In this document: piece by piece, positions 51,785-60,163 of the stretch
How positions within the stretch are numbered: position 1 is the stretch's first letter
Layout: every line of letters begins with the position of its first letter
Assembly (NCBI RefSeq): GCF_900103585.1
Contig: NZ_FNHV01000008.1
Span: forward strand, 374,850-438,849
Length of the DNA stretch: 64,000 nucleotides
Origin: Streptomyces sp. cf386
GTDB lineage: Bacteria; Actinomycetota; Actinomycetes; Streptomycetales; Streptomycetaceae
Reading direction: 5' to 3'
The notes under the pieces: generated by a model
What the model saw: only the letters and a program-made list of their open reading frames with translations
What the model was told of the DNA's origin: nothing
Database searches by the model: none
Program-made: the position numbers and the translations under genes

Positions 51785-53902
51785 TCATCCGGCGTCGGAA
51801 GCGGAACCGTCTCCGTCGCGGTTGGCGAGGGCGCGGGCGACGCGGTCGCGGCCGACGACCATGCGGCCGTCGGACTTGTACGGCTCGGCGCCGGCGTCCT
51901 CCAGGACGCGCTTGAGGTCGCCGGGTGTCCATGTGCCGTAGGCGTCCGCGTTCAGCGCCGTGAGCCGCTTGAGGACGTCGGCGGTCAGGACGCGGGAGGC
52001 GTCCCCGAGCACCCCGTGGATGTCGGCGAGCGGGTCGCGGTCCTCACCGCGCTCGATGACGTGCAGGGTGGTGACGCCGTCGCGCATGGCCTTGGCGCGG
52101 TCGGTGATGGCCTCGGCTCCGTCGTCGTCGATGTAGTGCGTGCGCACGGTGATGGATGCCTGCCCCGCGGGGATGGCGATGCCGTCGGAGGCGACGACCA
52201 GCGTTCCCCTGTCCAGGCCGGGACGCAGCAGGTTCGGCGCGGCGCCGCCGTCAACCGCCTTGTCTCCGAGCGCCATGCGGGCCTGCGACTCCGTGCCCAG
52301 CGCGAGCGAGGCACGGGTGTGCGCCCCTTCGCGGACGAGCTTGGGGAGGTTCTGGTCGGTGGGGTCCTGGGTGCCCTGCCACATCAGGACGTTCACCGCA
52401 CGCCCCTGGTTGTGGATCTTGCGGACGGCCATGAAGTACCGGGAGTTGGACTTCGAGCCGCCATAGGGGCGCTTGTCCTCGTCCTTGAGCGGGCACATGA
52501 ACGCCACCTGTGCCTCGTCGACCAGCACGATCAGCGGCGGGAACTGCGTTCCAGGCGGGGCCATCAGGCGGCGGTTCATCTCGTCGACCGCACCCTCCAC
52601 CATCTCGGTCACCTGGATCACGTGCTCATCCGTCGGGCCCTGGATCAGGGTGGTGGCGAGCCCGTCGAACATGGCCCAGTCGCCCACGCCCTTGAGGTCG
52701 CCCATGAGGAACTGCACCGACTTGTCCAGCGACAGCCACAGGGCCAGCGAGCGCAGGGCGACGGTCTTGCCCTGGTTCGACAGACCTGTGATGAGAAGGT
52801 GGCGCTGATACAGGCTGATCGCGGCGGCATCCCCGCGCAGGTCCTGACCCCAGGGGGCGCGGCCCTTGGCGTAATCGGCGGTCATCGCGTCGTCGATGAC
52901 CAGCGGGGACGGGCCGATCGGCTCGTCCAGCGCACCCGAGTCGGCCACCCACAACCGCACCGTCCGCGCGGCCTGCGGGATCGTGATGAACACCTCGTGC
53001 TCGTGCCGGGTGAGGTTCTCCGCGAGCTTGCGGCGGCGCTGCTGCACTTCGTTCGTCGACACCCCAGACGGGAGCGTGACGTCGACCTCGACGCCGCATC
53101 CGGCGATCCGGATGGGGCCGAGCATGGAGGCGCCGGCGTCGCCCATCTCCTTGATGGCGTTGCGCATCGCTGGGATGCCCAGGTCCCGCAGGGCCTTGAC
53201 GACGATCGAGGGAGTGATGGGTTCACCATCGCCGGAGCGGATGTTGGCGGGCATGGCCCACTGGGGTGCGGCCTTCTGATGGGCGCCGATGGACCAGACG
53301 GCGAGCAGGGCGAACAGCGGCCCGAGGGTGATGGCGTAGGGCCACACCACCTGCACGATGGTGATGAGCAGACCGATGAACTTGATCACCGCCATGAGCG
53401 GTGTGACCACGTCGGTGAAGTCCTCGTTCGCGATGGCCAGAGCCACCCCGAGCGCGACCAGGGTGCCGATGCCCAGACCGGTGCCGACCAGGGCGCCCTT
53501 GGCGACGTCCACGGGCGAGGTGAGCAGGTCCATGCGGCGGCGGTGCCGGGCGTCGCGGAAGTGCTGCAAGCGCTCCTCCCACTCACCGGCCAGTTCCATG
53601 TTCCCCGCGGCTTCCGCCGCGCGCAGGAAGCGCTCGTAACGGGCTCCGGTGCGGCCGTCCCAGGTGCGGCGGGCCACGATCCGGCTCCCGCCCCACACGT
53701 AGAGGGAGTGGCGGGCGACGGCGCGGGCGGCGGTCGTGGTGCGCTCGTCGGTGACCACGCGCTTGACGGCGCGGCCGGAGCTCACCCACAGCGGGACGGG
53801 CGGCGTCGCCGGGGCGTCCGGCACCACGGTCAGCGTGGTCACCGACGCGCCGTCGGTGGGAGGTTCGGGGGTCTTGTGGAGGTGAACGACGTTCTCGCTC
53901 AT
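51785..53902 (-). CDS. traB: FtsK/SpoIIIE-type DNA translocase TraB
   Basis: 705 residues. Two or three membrane helices at ~140-220 ('GALVGTGLGIGTLVALGVAL', 'VVTPLMAVIKFIGLLITIVQ'), then the motor with Walker A 'LLITGLSNQGKTVALRSL' and Walker B 'PPLIVLVDEAQVAFM'. A C-terminal winged helix ('LADIHGVLGDASRVLTADVL' to the end) would read the transfer sequence. It forms a hexameric pore that moves double-stranded DNA to the recipient. ATG 53902 is preceded by AGGAGAACTTCC-like sequence. Confidence 0.93.
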   Translation of the reverse strand: MSENVVHLHKTPEPPTDGASVTTLTVVPDAPATPPVPLWVSSGRAVKRVVTDERTTTAARAVARHSLYVWGGSRIVARRTWDGRTGARYERFLRAAEAAGNMELAGEWEERLQHFRDARHRRRMDLLTSPVDVAKGALVGTGLGIGTLVALGVALAIANEDFTDVVTPLMAVIKFIGLLITIVQVVWPYAITLGPLFALLAVWSIGAHQKAAPQWAMPANIRSGDGEPITPSIVVKALRDLGIPAMRNAIKEMGDAGASMLGPIRIAGCGVEVDVTLPSGVSTNEVQQRRRKLAENLTRHEHEVFITIPQAARTVRLWVADSGALDEPIGPSPLVIDDAMTADYAKGRAPWGQDLRGDAAAISLYQRHLLITGLSNQGKTVALRSLALWLSLDKSVQFLMGDLKGVGDWAMFDGLATTLIQGPTDEHVIQVTEMVEGAVDEMNRRLMAPPGTQFPPLIVLVDEAQVAFMCPLKDEDKRPYGGSKSNSRYFMAVRKIHNQGRAVNVLMWQGTQDPTDQNLPKLVREGAHTRASLALGTESQARMALGDKAVDGGAAPNLLRPGLDRGTLVVASDGIAIPAGQASITVRTHYIDDDGAEAITDRAKAMRDGVTTLHVIERGEDRDPLADIHGVLGDASRVLTADVLKRLTALNADAYGTWTPGDLKRVLEDAGAEPYKSDGRMVVGRDRVARALANRDGDGSASDAG

Positions 53903-53951
53903 GCTGGAAGTTCTCCTGACTGCCCTTGCTAGGGGCGGGAGTTGAGGGAGG

Positions 53952-53994
53952 TGCTGGGGTGACCCGGGTCCGTGGCAGGGCAGGGCCACCCCAG
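53952..53994 (-). terminator. hairpin between the Zn-protease gene and traB
   Basis: GCTGGGGTG (53952-53960) pairs with CACCCCAGC (53986-53994). Within the operon it could attenuate transcription or stabilise one mRNA segment. Confidence 0.5.
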
Positions 53995-54025
53995 CGGATT
54001 GAGCAGGTGAAGGGCGGGAGTCGGG

Positions 54026-54580
54026 CTAGGCGGCGGCGCCGTAGCCGAGCTGCTTGTGGAGGTACTCGTGGCCGTAGGCCTCGGCCTCTTCCTGCCGCAT
54101 CAGCCGCTCGTGCTCGCGGGCGTCGCGGCGGGATTGACGCTCGATGCCGAGTCCGTCGCGCACCGCCCGCTGGTAGCGCTCGGGGACGTCCTTGCGGCTG
54201 AACTGCATGGCGTGCACCAGCTCGTGCACGATGATCAGGCCGAACTCCGCCGGGCTGGTGGCCTTGTGTGCGTTGACCAGGATCAGCGCACTGCCGTCGG
54301 GGCGGGGGATGGCGCGGGCGTGGCTGGTGCGGGCGATCTGCTTGGCCCACCGTTCCGCGCGCTTCTTCGCGCTGCGGTCGGTGCTGCCCGCAAGGGCGAG
54401 GTCGGCGGCGGCGCCCTGCTCGGCCATGCCGCGTTCGTTGGTCAGGATGACCTCAACGTCCGGCATCCGGCCGGGCACCGCCCGGTTGACCAGGCGCACG
54501 GCGTGCTCGGTCATGCGCTTGGCGGTGCGCAGGGTGGCACCGTAGCCGGGTAACTGGTGCGTACTGACGGTGATCTTCAC
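54026..54580 (-). CDS. small zincin-type metalloprotease of the AICE
   Basis: 184 residues. The gluzincin motif HELVH sits in 'IIVHELVHAMQFSRKD' near residue 115. A downstream Glu candidate for the third ligand lies in 'RLMRQEEAEAYGHEYLHKQ'. No signal peptide, so it acts in the cytoplasm or at the transfer pore. GTG 54580 follows GGAGACCCGT. It lies between the spread genes and traB. Its substrate is unknown; processing of a transfer or host protein is speculation. Confidence 0.75.
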   Translation of the reverse strand: MKITVSTHQLPGYGATLRTAKRMTEHAVRLVNRAVPGRMPDVEVILTNERGMAEQGAAADLALAGSTDRSAKKRAERWAKQIARTSHARAIPRPDGSALILVNAHKATSPAEFGLIIVHELVHAMQFSRKDVPERYQRAVRDGLGIERQSRRDAREHERLMRQEEAEAYGHEYLHKQLGYGAAA

Positions 54581-54608
54581 ACGGGTCTCCGTCTCACAAA
54601 GCCGCAGG

Positions 54609-54944
54609 TCACGCGGCGCAGTCATGGGGGTAGGCGCAGGGCACGCACATGCCGAGCGATGCGGGGATGACGTATCCGGCATCGCGCCGGCAGGCCGGGC
54701 AGCGGCGGCGCGCGGCGTTGGCCTTGGCCAGGGCCGCCCACCGCGCCGGGGTCATCGGCCGCACGGGCTTGGCCAGGTCGATCCGGTAGAGATAGGCGAT
54801 CAGCGGGCCCCGCCGTCGGCGCGGCCGTTCGAGCTGGGCCGCCACGCCCTGACCACCGGGGCGCAGGCCCCGTGCGCGCAGTTGGCGGCGGGTGGCGTAA
54901 CCGTCCGGGGCGAGGTGCCACCGGAACACCGGCAGCGCGCCCAT
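54609..54944 (-). CDS. small RRQ-rich zinc-ribbon AICE protein
   Basis: 111 residues. The N-terminal half is very basic ('YATRRQLRARGLRPGG', 'QLERPRRRRGPLIAYL'). The C-terminal half has a zinc ribbon, 'RRRCPACRRDAGYVI' with 'GMCVPCAYPHDC'. This small 'RRQ' protein recurs in Streptomyces AICEs, function unknown, and its charge suits DNA binding. It overlaps the spread-type gene upstream (ATGA). Confidence 0.78.
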   Translation of the reverse strand: MGALPVFRWHLAPDGYATRRQLRARGLRPGGQGVAAQLERPRRRRGPLIAYLYRIDLAKPVRPMTPARWAALAKANAARRRCPACRRDAGYVIPASLGMCVPCAYPHDCAA

Positions 54945-56044
54945 CAGCCGGTCGGGGCAGTAGCCCGCTCAGCGAGCAGGGCATCGCGGAGATTGCGCGC
55001 GTTGGCGGGCGAGGTGCGGATCGCGCGGCGGATGCCCTCCGCGGTCACCTTCGCATCCGGCCAATCGGCCGTCGTCTTGCGTGCTTCATCGAGCAACTGA
55101 TCCGGGGTGCGCTTCGGTCGGGGAGATCGAGCCGCCTCGGGAAGTCGACCGGTCGCCCGTCGCGGCGGCGTCGACTCCGCCGGAACCGTCCGCCGCAGCG
55201 CAGCATCGATCGGGGCGGAGATCGCGGGCAGGGGCTTGAGCGGAGGAATCGACTTGCCCAGGTCGACCGCGACCGGATCCGGCACAGAAAGTCGAGTCAG
55301 CGTCACGACCGGGGCAGGCGTCGATTCCCGCAGCTCAGCCATAGACCGTTTCATTGCGGTCTCGGTGGATTCCTCCGCATTCGCGACCGGGGCGGGATCG
55401 AGGGCGGCTGGGGTGACGAACATCGACGCGAGCGCGGCATCCGCACCGGCCGTGACCCGATCACGCTGCACCTCCAACAGCCTCGATCCCAGCGCCACAT
55501 CGCCGACACCGACCTTGCGGGCCAGACGCCAGGACTTGCGCTCTGACCACTTCTTGATCCAGCCGCTCGGATGCTGGGTGGCGCGGGCGCGGTGGTAGGC
55601 GAGCGCCTGCACCAGATCGGCTGTACGGCGCTCGTGCTCCGCATCGCGGCCGTCGGTATGGACGACGATTCGCCGGGCGAGGAACGCCATGCCCTCCGCG
55701 GAGACGGACATGCCCATCGGTGTCAGGGCGTAGATGACGGTGCGACCCGCATCAGGCGCGGCCATGGCGCCCATGACAGCGGCAGCAGCAGGTAGTGCCC
55801 ACAACCCAGCGCGCACGATGCGCGGGGAGGACTGGCCCAGCATGGTCAAACCGAGCAGGACCAGAGCGAGCACCGCCGTAGCGCCCTCACCGGCCGCGAG
55901 CGCACCCAGCGCCGTGCCCTTGCCGTAAGCATGGCCGATGTTGCTGTAGGTGCCGATACCGCCGAACACGCCCGTGGCGAGCATCGGCACGAACGCGGCC
56001 GCCAGTACCCAGATCTGAACGCGTGTCAGCTTGGTGGTGGTCAT
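54944..56044 (-). CDS. spread-type membrane protein of the transfer region
   Basis: 366 residues. Four membrane helices in the first ~130 residues ('VQIWVLAAAFVPMLATGVFG', 'ATAVLALVLLGLTML', 'RAGLWALPAAAAVMGAMAAP', 'TVIYALTPMGMSVSAEGMAF'). The cytoplasmic part has 'HPSGWIKKWSERKSWRLARK' and a Pro-rich tail with an HTH-like end ('AEGIRRAIRTSPANARNLRD'). Such Spd/SpdB-like proteins help spread the element between mycelial compartments. Both ends overlap neighbouring genes by ATGA. Confidence 0.8.
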   Translation of the reverse strand: MTTTKLTRVQIWVLAAAFVPMLATGVFGGIGTYSNIGHAYGKGTALGALAAGEGATAVLALVLLGLTMLGQSSPRIVRAGLWALPAAAAVMGAMAAPDAGRTVIYALTPMGMSVSAEGMAFLARRIVVHTDGRDAEHERRTADLVQALAYHRARATQHPSGWIKKWSERKSWRLARKVGVGDVALGSRLLEVQRDRVTAGADAALASMFVTPAALDPAPVANAEESTETAMKRSMAELRESTPAPVVTLTRLSVPDPVAVDLGKSIPPLKPLPAISAPIDAALRRTVPAESTPPRRATGRLPEAARSPRPKRTPDQLLDEARKTTADWPDAKVTAEGIRRAIRTSPANARNLRDALLAERATAPTG

Positions 56045-56487
56045 CGGGTGCCTCCGAGCGTGAGCAGGGCGGCGAGGATGAGCAGGGCGCCGCCGGTCAG
56101 GGTGAGGTCGACCGCGCGGCGCAGAGAGGTGAACTTGGCGACCGCGAGCCGGGACAGCCCGGCGATGTCGGCGGCCAGGTCGGTGGAGACGGCGGCGGTG
56201 ATCTCCTCGGCCGTGAGGGTGGCCCACAGCGGGAAGCCGTGCCGGCCGCGCAGGTTCGGCCGCGTCGAGCGCAGCAGCAGGCCGGCCGCTCCGACCAGCA
56301 GCGCCACACCGGCCCCGCCCACCAGGTAGGCGGGAAGGTTCAGGGGCAAGTCGCGGGCGATGGTCCAGGTGCCGGCGAGCACCGCGCCGACGAACGCCAG
56401 CAACAGGCCCGTCTTGGTGTCGGTGCGCGCGATCTCCGCCTTCACCTCAGCGTGCGCGGCCGTCAGGCTCCGAGTGCTGGTGCTCAT
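56041..56487 (-). CDS. DUF5706 / Pycsar-effector-like small membrane protein
   Basis: 148 residues. A conserved N-terminal helix 'AEVKAEIARTDTKTGLLLAF' runs into a membrane helix, followed by 'LPAYLVGGAGVALLVGAAGL' and a final helix 'LTGGALLILAALLTLGG'. This is the layout of the DUF5706 family named after the Pycsar effector. No nucleotide cyclase gene lies in the element, so a defence role is not supported by context; in AICEs this gene sits among spread genes and probably functions there. Confidence 0.75.
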   Translation of the reverse strand: MSTSTRSLTAAHAEVKAEIARTDTKTGLLLAFVGAVLAGTWTIARDLPLNLPAYLVGGAGVALLVGAAGLLLRSTRPNLRGRHGFPLWATLTAEEITAAVSTDLAADIAGLSRLAVAKFTSLRRAVDLTLTGGALLILAALLTLGGTR

Positions 56488-56753
56488 GCGGCACCCCCCG
56501 CCAGCGTCACGCCGGAAGTGCGGTTGGCCAGGTCGCGGCGCTCGGCCAGCACCCGGCGGTGTGCGCGGCGGATGCGGCGGGCGTCCAGCTCGGTCGGCGT
56601 GCGGTCAAGGGTGGTGATCTGCGCGTCCAGCAGGTCGACCTCCGCCAGGATGACGGGCAACTCCTGCTCGATCGCGTCCAACTCCGCATCCGTCGGCTCG
56701 ACGAAGTCGGCGAACGCGGTAACAGCGCCCTGAACAGTGACGATGTGTTCCAT
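56484..56753 (-). CDS. DUF6284-family AICE protein
   Basis: 89 residues, mostly helical and acidic: 'FVEPTDAELDAIEQELPVIL' then 'RRIRRAHRRVLAERRDLANR'. It fits the DUF6284 family found at the head of AICE transfer operons. It is the first gene of the minus-strand operon and is coupled by ATGA to the DUF5706 gene. ATG 56753 starts about 460 bp from the divergent GntR gene. Confidence 0.78.
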   Translation of the reverse strand: MEHIVTVQGAVTAFADFVEPTDAELDAIEQELPVILAEVDLLDAQITTLDRTPTELDARRIRRAHRRVLAERRDLANRTSGVTLAGGAA

Positions 56754-57214
56754 TGGGTCGTGGTCCTCTCACAGGTGAACGGCCCGAACAGAGCCCCCGG
56801 TGTTCCCGCACCGGGGGCTCACGCCGTTGAAGTCGGGTTCTCCGGCTCCCCTCGGCCTTGCTCGTACGAGACGAGCAAGGGAGGCAACCGGCCCGCAGCT
56901 CTTGAGCGGCGGAAAGGTCGGGTTGCGCTGTACTCGCACGTGGGGGCAGAACCCACGCGCGCCGCCCTCTTGCTTGCAGAGGTGGGGCGGTTCCCTCAGC
57001 ACGCTGTTGAGTTGTCAAGGAACTGCCAGCAAGGGGCCCACCCCTGGAGGCGAGCTATCCCGAACCGGTACGGCCCGAAGGCAGCCCAAAGAAGCCCCTT
57101 CCGGCTCGCTGTCCTAGGACTGCGAGCGGCCTGAGAAGACGATGGCATGCAGTCCTAGGACTGTCAACAGTCCTAGGACTGTGGTTCACTGGTTCGCGTC
57201 GAGAGGAGTTCTGC
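56754..57214. promoter_or_regulatory. divergent control region of the transfer operon and GntR gene
   Basis: 461 bp. For the minus strand, TTGACA lies at 57013-57018; its -10 is unclear. The leader then carries two hairpins: CCTTGCTCGT/ACGAGCAAGG (56856-56880) and GAGCCCCCGGTG/CACCGGGGGCTC (56791-56820), the second looking like a terminator only 38 bp before the first gene. The GntR operators are at 57110-57181. No gene is supported here. Confidence 0.6.
57110..57181. promoter_or_regulatory. GntR/KorSA-type operators
   Basis: The 14-bp perfect palindrome CAGTCCTAGGACTG occurs at 57150-57163 and 57168-57181, centres 18 bp apart, plus a 10-bp core GTCCTAGGAC at 57111-57120. The two full sites end 34 bp before the repressor's start, so autoregulation is likely. 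The pattern fits a dimeric winged-helix repressor. Confidence 0.8.
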
Positions 57215-58009
57215 GTGGCACCGAAGTGGCGCGAGCTGGCGGACAGGCTCGCGGAGCAGATCAAGAGCGGTGAGTACCCGCCTGGCGCCCAGTTGCCCCA
57301 GATCAGAGAGCTAGTTGAGGCCGGGGAAGGCTCGAAGGCCACCGTCCATCAGGCTTACAAGGCACTGGAGGCCGAAGGGCTCGTGACGTCGACGCGCGGA
57401 CACGGCACCGTGGTGCGTCCGCGCGCTCCGCTCAAGCGGCTGGGCATCGCTCGGTACGACAAGGCGAAGTGGCGCGACGGCGACGAAGTCGCGTTCATCG
57501 CCGACCGTGTCGCATCCGGTCGCGCGTACAAGCGGAACGAGCAGACGCAGACCGTGAGTCGCGTCCAGGCGGACAGCCTCGTAGCGGAGGGGCTTGGTGT
57601 CCCAGTCGGCTCGGAGGTGTACGCACGAGCCCGCCTCGTGAAGGAGGGGACGCAGCCGACTCACACTCTGACCAGCTACTACAGGCCGGAGCACGTCGAG
57701 GGGACACGCATCGTCGACCCCACCCCGGGCCCTGCCGGCCGTGGCGGCGGATTCCGAGTCCTCTACGACGCCGGATACGAGATCGACCACATGCGAGAGG
57801 CCCTGTTCGCCCGCGTCCCGACAACGGACGAAGTGCAGCTCCTACAGCTCCCCGCCGGTGAGCCCGTAGTCGAGCTGCACCGGACCACGTACACGGCAGA
57901 TGGCACGGTGGTTGAGTTCGCGGTTGGCCTCCATGCAGCTTCCCGCTTCGCGTGGGAGTACGACTTCAAGGTTCCCGACTCGGCACAGGACAGGAAGGAG
58001 CAGGAATGA
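57215..58009 (+). CDS. GntR-family (HutC/UTRA) repressor, KorSA-like
   Basis: 264 residues. N-terminal winged helix 'WRELADRLAEQIKSGEYPPG' to 'YKALEAEGLVTSTRGHGTVV' (~5-70), then a UTRA effector domain ending 'VVEFAVGLHAASRFAWEYDF'. In pSAM2 KorSA represses the activator of replication and transfer. GTG 57215 follows GAGAGGAG. It has twin operators just upstream and overlaps the YdcF-like gene (ATGA, 58006-58009). Confidence 0.9.
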   Translation: MAPKWRELADRLAEQIKSGEYPPGAQLPQIRELVEAGEGSKATVHQAYKALEAEGLVTSTRGHGTVVRPRAPLKRLGIARYDKAKWRDGDEVAFIADRVASGRAYKRNEQTQTVSRVQADSLVAEGLGVPVGSEVYARARLVKEGTQPTHTLTSYYRPEHVEGTRIVDPTPGPAGRGGGFRVLYDAGYEIDHMREALFARVPTTDEVQLLQLPAGEPVVELHRTTYTADGTVVEFAVGLHAASRFAWEYDFKVPDSAQDRKEQE

Positions 58010-58710
58010 TCTCGGCACAGGCATGGGCGGATGCTCGACTCCTGTGGGACTACCACTTCATGCACCACGAGCCACGGCCGTGTTCGGTGGCCGTAGGGCT
58101 GGGCAGTCACGACCTTGGCGTGGCTGACGTGACAGCCGAGCTGTACCACCAGGGCATGGCGCCGGTCATCGTCTTCACGGGGGCCACCAGCCCTACGACC
58201 CGGGCGCGCATGCCGCGTGGTGAGGCTGTCCACTACCGAGATCGGGCGTTGCAGCTAGGAGTGCCCGATTCCGCAGTACTCCTGGAACCGCGTGCCACGA
58301 ACACGGGCGAGAACATCGAGTTCACGAAAGCGGTGTTGGCGGAGGCCGACGTCAAGGTCTCGTCCGTCCTGCTCGTGAGCAAGCCGTACGAAGAGCGGCG
58401 CTCGTACGCCATGATGCGGAAGAAGTGGCCCGAGGTCGAAGTGGTGTGCGCGTCCACATCGATGGGCCTGGAGGAGTACGCCGACTCCATCGGGGACGCT
58501 CGCATGGTGATCGACATGATCGCGGGCGCCCTGCAACGAGTGCTCGTTTTCCCGAGGTTGGGTCTGGCCATCGAGCAGGATGTCCCGGACACCGTCGTAG
58601 CCGCCTGGGAGCGGCTGTGCCTCGAAGGCTTCACTAGCCGACTCATGCCGGCGGATGTTGCCCCGCGCCCGACAGGGGCGGCTACCAGGAGCCCGAAGCC
58701 AGAAGTCTGA
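58006..58710 (+). CDS. YdcF-like (DUF218) protein
   Basis: 234 residues. DUF218 features: 'SVAVGLGSHDLGVADVTAEL', 'PVIVFTGATSPTTRARMPRG', 'LEPRATNTGENIEFTKAVL' and 'LLVSKPYEERRSYAMMRKKW'. It has no membrane segment, unlike many homologues. The fold binds nucleotide-like ligands, but the activity is unknown. The GntR-YdcF pair recurs in Streptomyces AICEs, so it may supply or sense the GntR ligand (inference). Confidence 0.82.
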   Translation: MISAQAWADARLLWDYHFMHHEPRPCSVAVGLGSHDLGVADVTAELYHQGMAPVIVFTGATSPTTRARMPRGEAVHYRDRALQLGVPDSAVLLEPRATNTGENIEFTKAVLAEADVKVSSVLLVSKPYEERRSYAMMRKKWPEVEVVCASTSMGLEEYADSIGDARMVIDMIAGALQRVLVFPRLGLAIEQDVPDTVVAAWERLCLEGFTSRLMPADVAPRPTGAATRSPKPEV

Positions 58711-59164
58711 CGATCGTCCCCACCCGCCTTGAGGAAAACCCCTCAGTATAAGGGGTGGCACTGACAACGCCAGGTGATCGAGAATTTCGATTCTTCAGAT
58801 CGCGCGAAAAACCTTCAGTATAAGGGGCGGCACTGACAATGCCAGGTGTTCATCAAACCCTAGGTGAAACCGGTGCGCGGGTGTGAGTTGAGTCACCAGA
58901 TCGAAAAGATAAAAGCGCAGGTCAGTGCATTACTGAATGGTCAGTTTGGGCGCTGAGGCGTTCATTTACCCCGGCAGATTGCTTGGAAGATTGGCATTGG
59001 GGTGGGGCGGTGACGGTGACGGTCTGTCATGCTGCTGAGGCAACTCCCGCTCAGCGCTGGCGAGTCAGTGCGGGGCGTTAGGGTTGCAGCCATCAGAAAA
59101 CGACTGAGGTGCCCGTCCTCCCGCCAAGAAGTTGGGGCACCTCACCGATGAACCAAGGAGATCG
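58711..59164. other. 454-bp non-coding stretch with two 34-bp direct repeats
   Basis: A 34-bp sequence starting TCAGTATAAGGGG and ending GCCAGGTG occurs at 58743-58776 and 58815-58848, 72 bp apart, 32 of 34 bases equal. The DNA is less GC-rich than its surroundings. A hairpin TGAGGTGCC/GGCACCTCA spans 59105-59145, just before the small membrane gene. No gene was found. Confidence 0.7.
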
Positions 59165-59494
59165 ATGAACGAAGCCGAGGCTCGGAATGCGCTCCACCTA
59201 AGCGGAGGCATGCTGCCTCGTACTGTCGCACACGGCAGTGGCAGCCGCAACCGTGATTTGATCTTGCTCGGAGTTATTCTGAGCTGCGTGATCAACGGCG
59301 ACACCGTGTCCGCGATATTGCGACAGGCGACGTGGCTGGTGGTAGCCCTGATCGTTCTGATCGTCATTCAGATCTGGGATGGTCGGCGAAGGGGTCTACT
59401 CCCTGACGTATGGCGTTCTTCGTGGCTGTACGTCACCGAGGCGCCGATACCGAGGCCTATTCGCTCAGGCCTCATGGTTCGCCAGCCTTACTAG
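59165..59494 (+). CDS. small hypothetical membrane protein of the AICE
   Basis: 109 residues with an unusually low-GC coding stretch. A central hydrophobic stretch 'LILLGVILSCVINGDTVSAI' and a strong helix 'ATWLVVALIVLIVIQIWDG' suggest one or two membrane passes, with a basic region after. CAAGGAG gives a good start at ATG 59165. No family recognised. Confidence 0.6.
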   Translation: MNEAEARNALHLSGGMLPRTVAHGSGSRNRDLILLGVILSCVINGDTVSAILRQATWLVVALIVLIVIQIWDGRRRGLLPDVWRSSWLYVTEAPIPRPIRSGLMVRQPY

Positions 59495-60163
59495 CCGGCC
59501 GGACAGCAGCGTGGGTAAGCCAGGTCGAGGCGAGCCCACGCTGCACGCGTGACATCAGTAGGTGAAATCAACATGTTCGTGCATCAGCGCACGAAGGGCC
59601 TATCGACCAACGCCTGCTCCGCCTCCTATCCTCTGCTGTCCGCAAGGTCACGACGCGGCAGCAGGAGGCATGAGCACCTGTGAGCTGATCCGGCTCTCCC
59701 GGTAGTGGCAGCAGGATATTCCCTCGCGAGGGAGACTCAGAGAGTCGGTCTGTGAGTTGCGCCACAACCCTACGACGGATTGATCATCGCTCCCACAATC
59801 GTGGCGTGCGAAGGACGGCCGAGTTCGTCTCTTAAGGCACTACAGCCGAATAGTAAGCCGATGGCAACGGGGTTGCACGGTGTAGGTACACGTAGGCATA
59901 CCCACCTGCATTAACCCGTTCGCGGTGCGCAATCTGGTTGCATGGGTGTACTGTTCCGCGCCTGACGGGCATGGCATAGCAATGCTGTTGCAGCTGAAGT
60001 TCTGCAAACTTCTATTTGCAAATTAGGGGTTCTTGCTCGCGAGGGATACTGATGCGCGCCCCCCTTGTTATGCGTCACCCTGTTGCCTCCAGATAGCGGT
60101 GTACGCCCCCGTCGCCGTAGGAAGTGAGCGGGGGCGTACACCATGACTCCAGAGGGAGCCTTT
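59495..60163. other. 669-bp gene-poor, AT-richer stretch
   Basis: No credible gene. A perfect 14-bp inverted repeat GGTGTACGCCCCCG (60098-60111) with CGGGGGCGTACACC (60129-60142), 17-nt loop, could be a terminator or a structured leader for the ORF at 60164. Smaller palindromes occur around 59880-59890. The base composition contrasts with the rest of the window. Confidence 0.55.

Noticed and set aside
51689..53932. 747-codon plus-strand frame opposite traB
   Set aside because: Mirror frame of TraB, which has clear Walker motifs; the mirror translation has no recognisable feature and no ribosome-binding site.
56041..56487. A full Pycsar defence system
   Set aside because: No nucleotide cyclase is encoded near the DUF5706 protein; the neighbours are conjugation genes.
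56769..57002. 77-codon minus-strand frame between the transfer operon and GntR gene
   Set aside because: It spans two hairpins and the presumed promoter leader and has no domain or good start.
58743..58848. The two 34-bp repeats considered as a CRISPR remnant
   Set aside because: Only two copies and no cas genes; the internal spacing of 38 bp alone is not enough.
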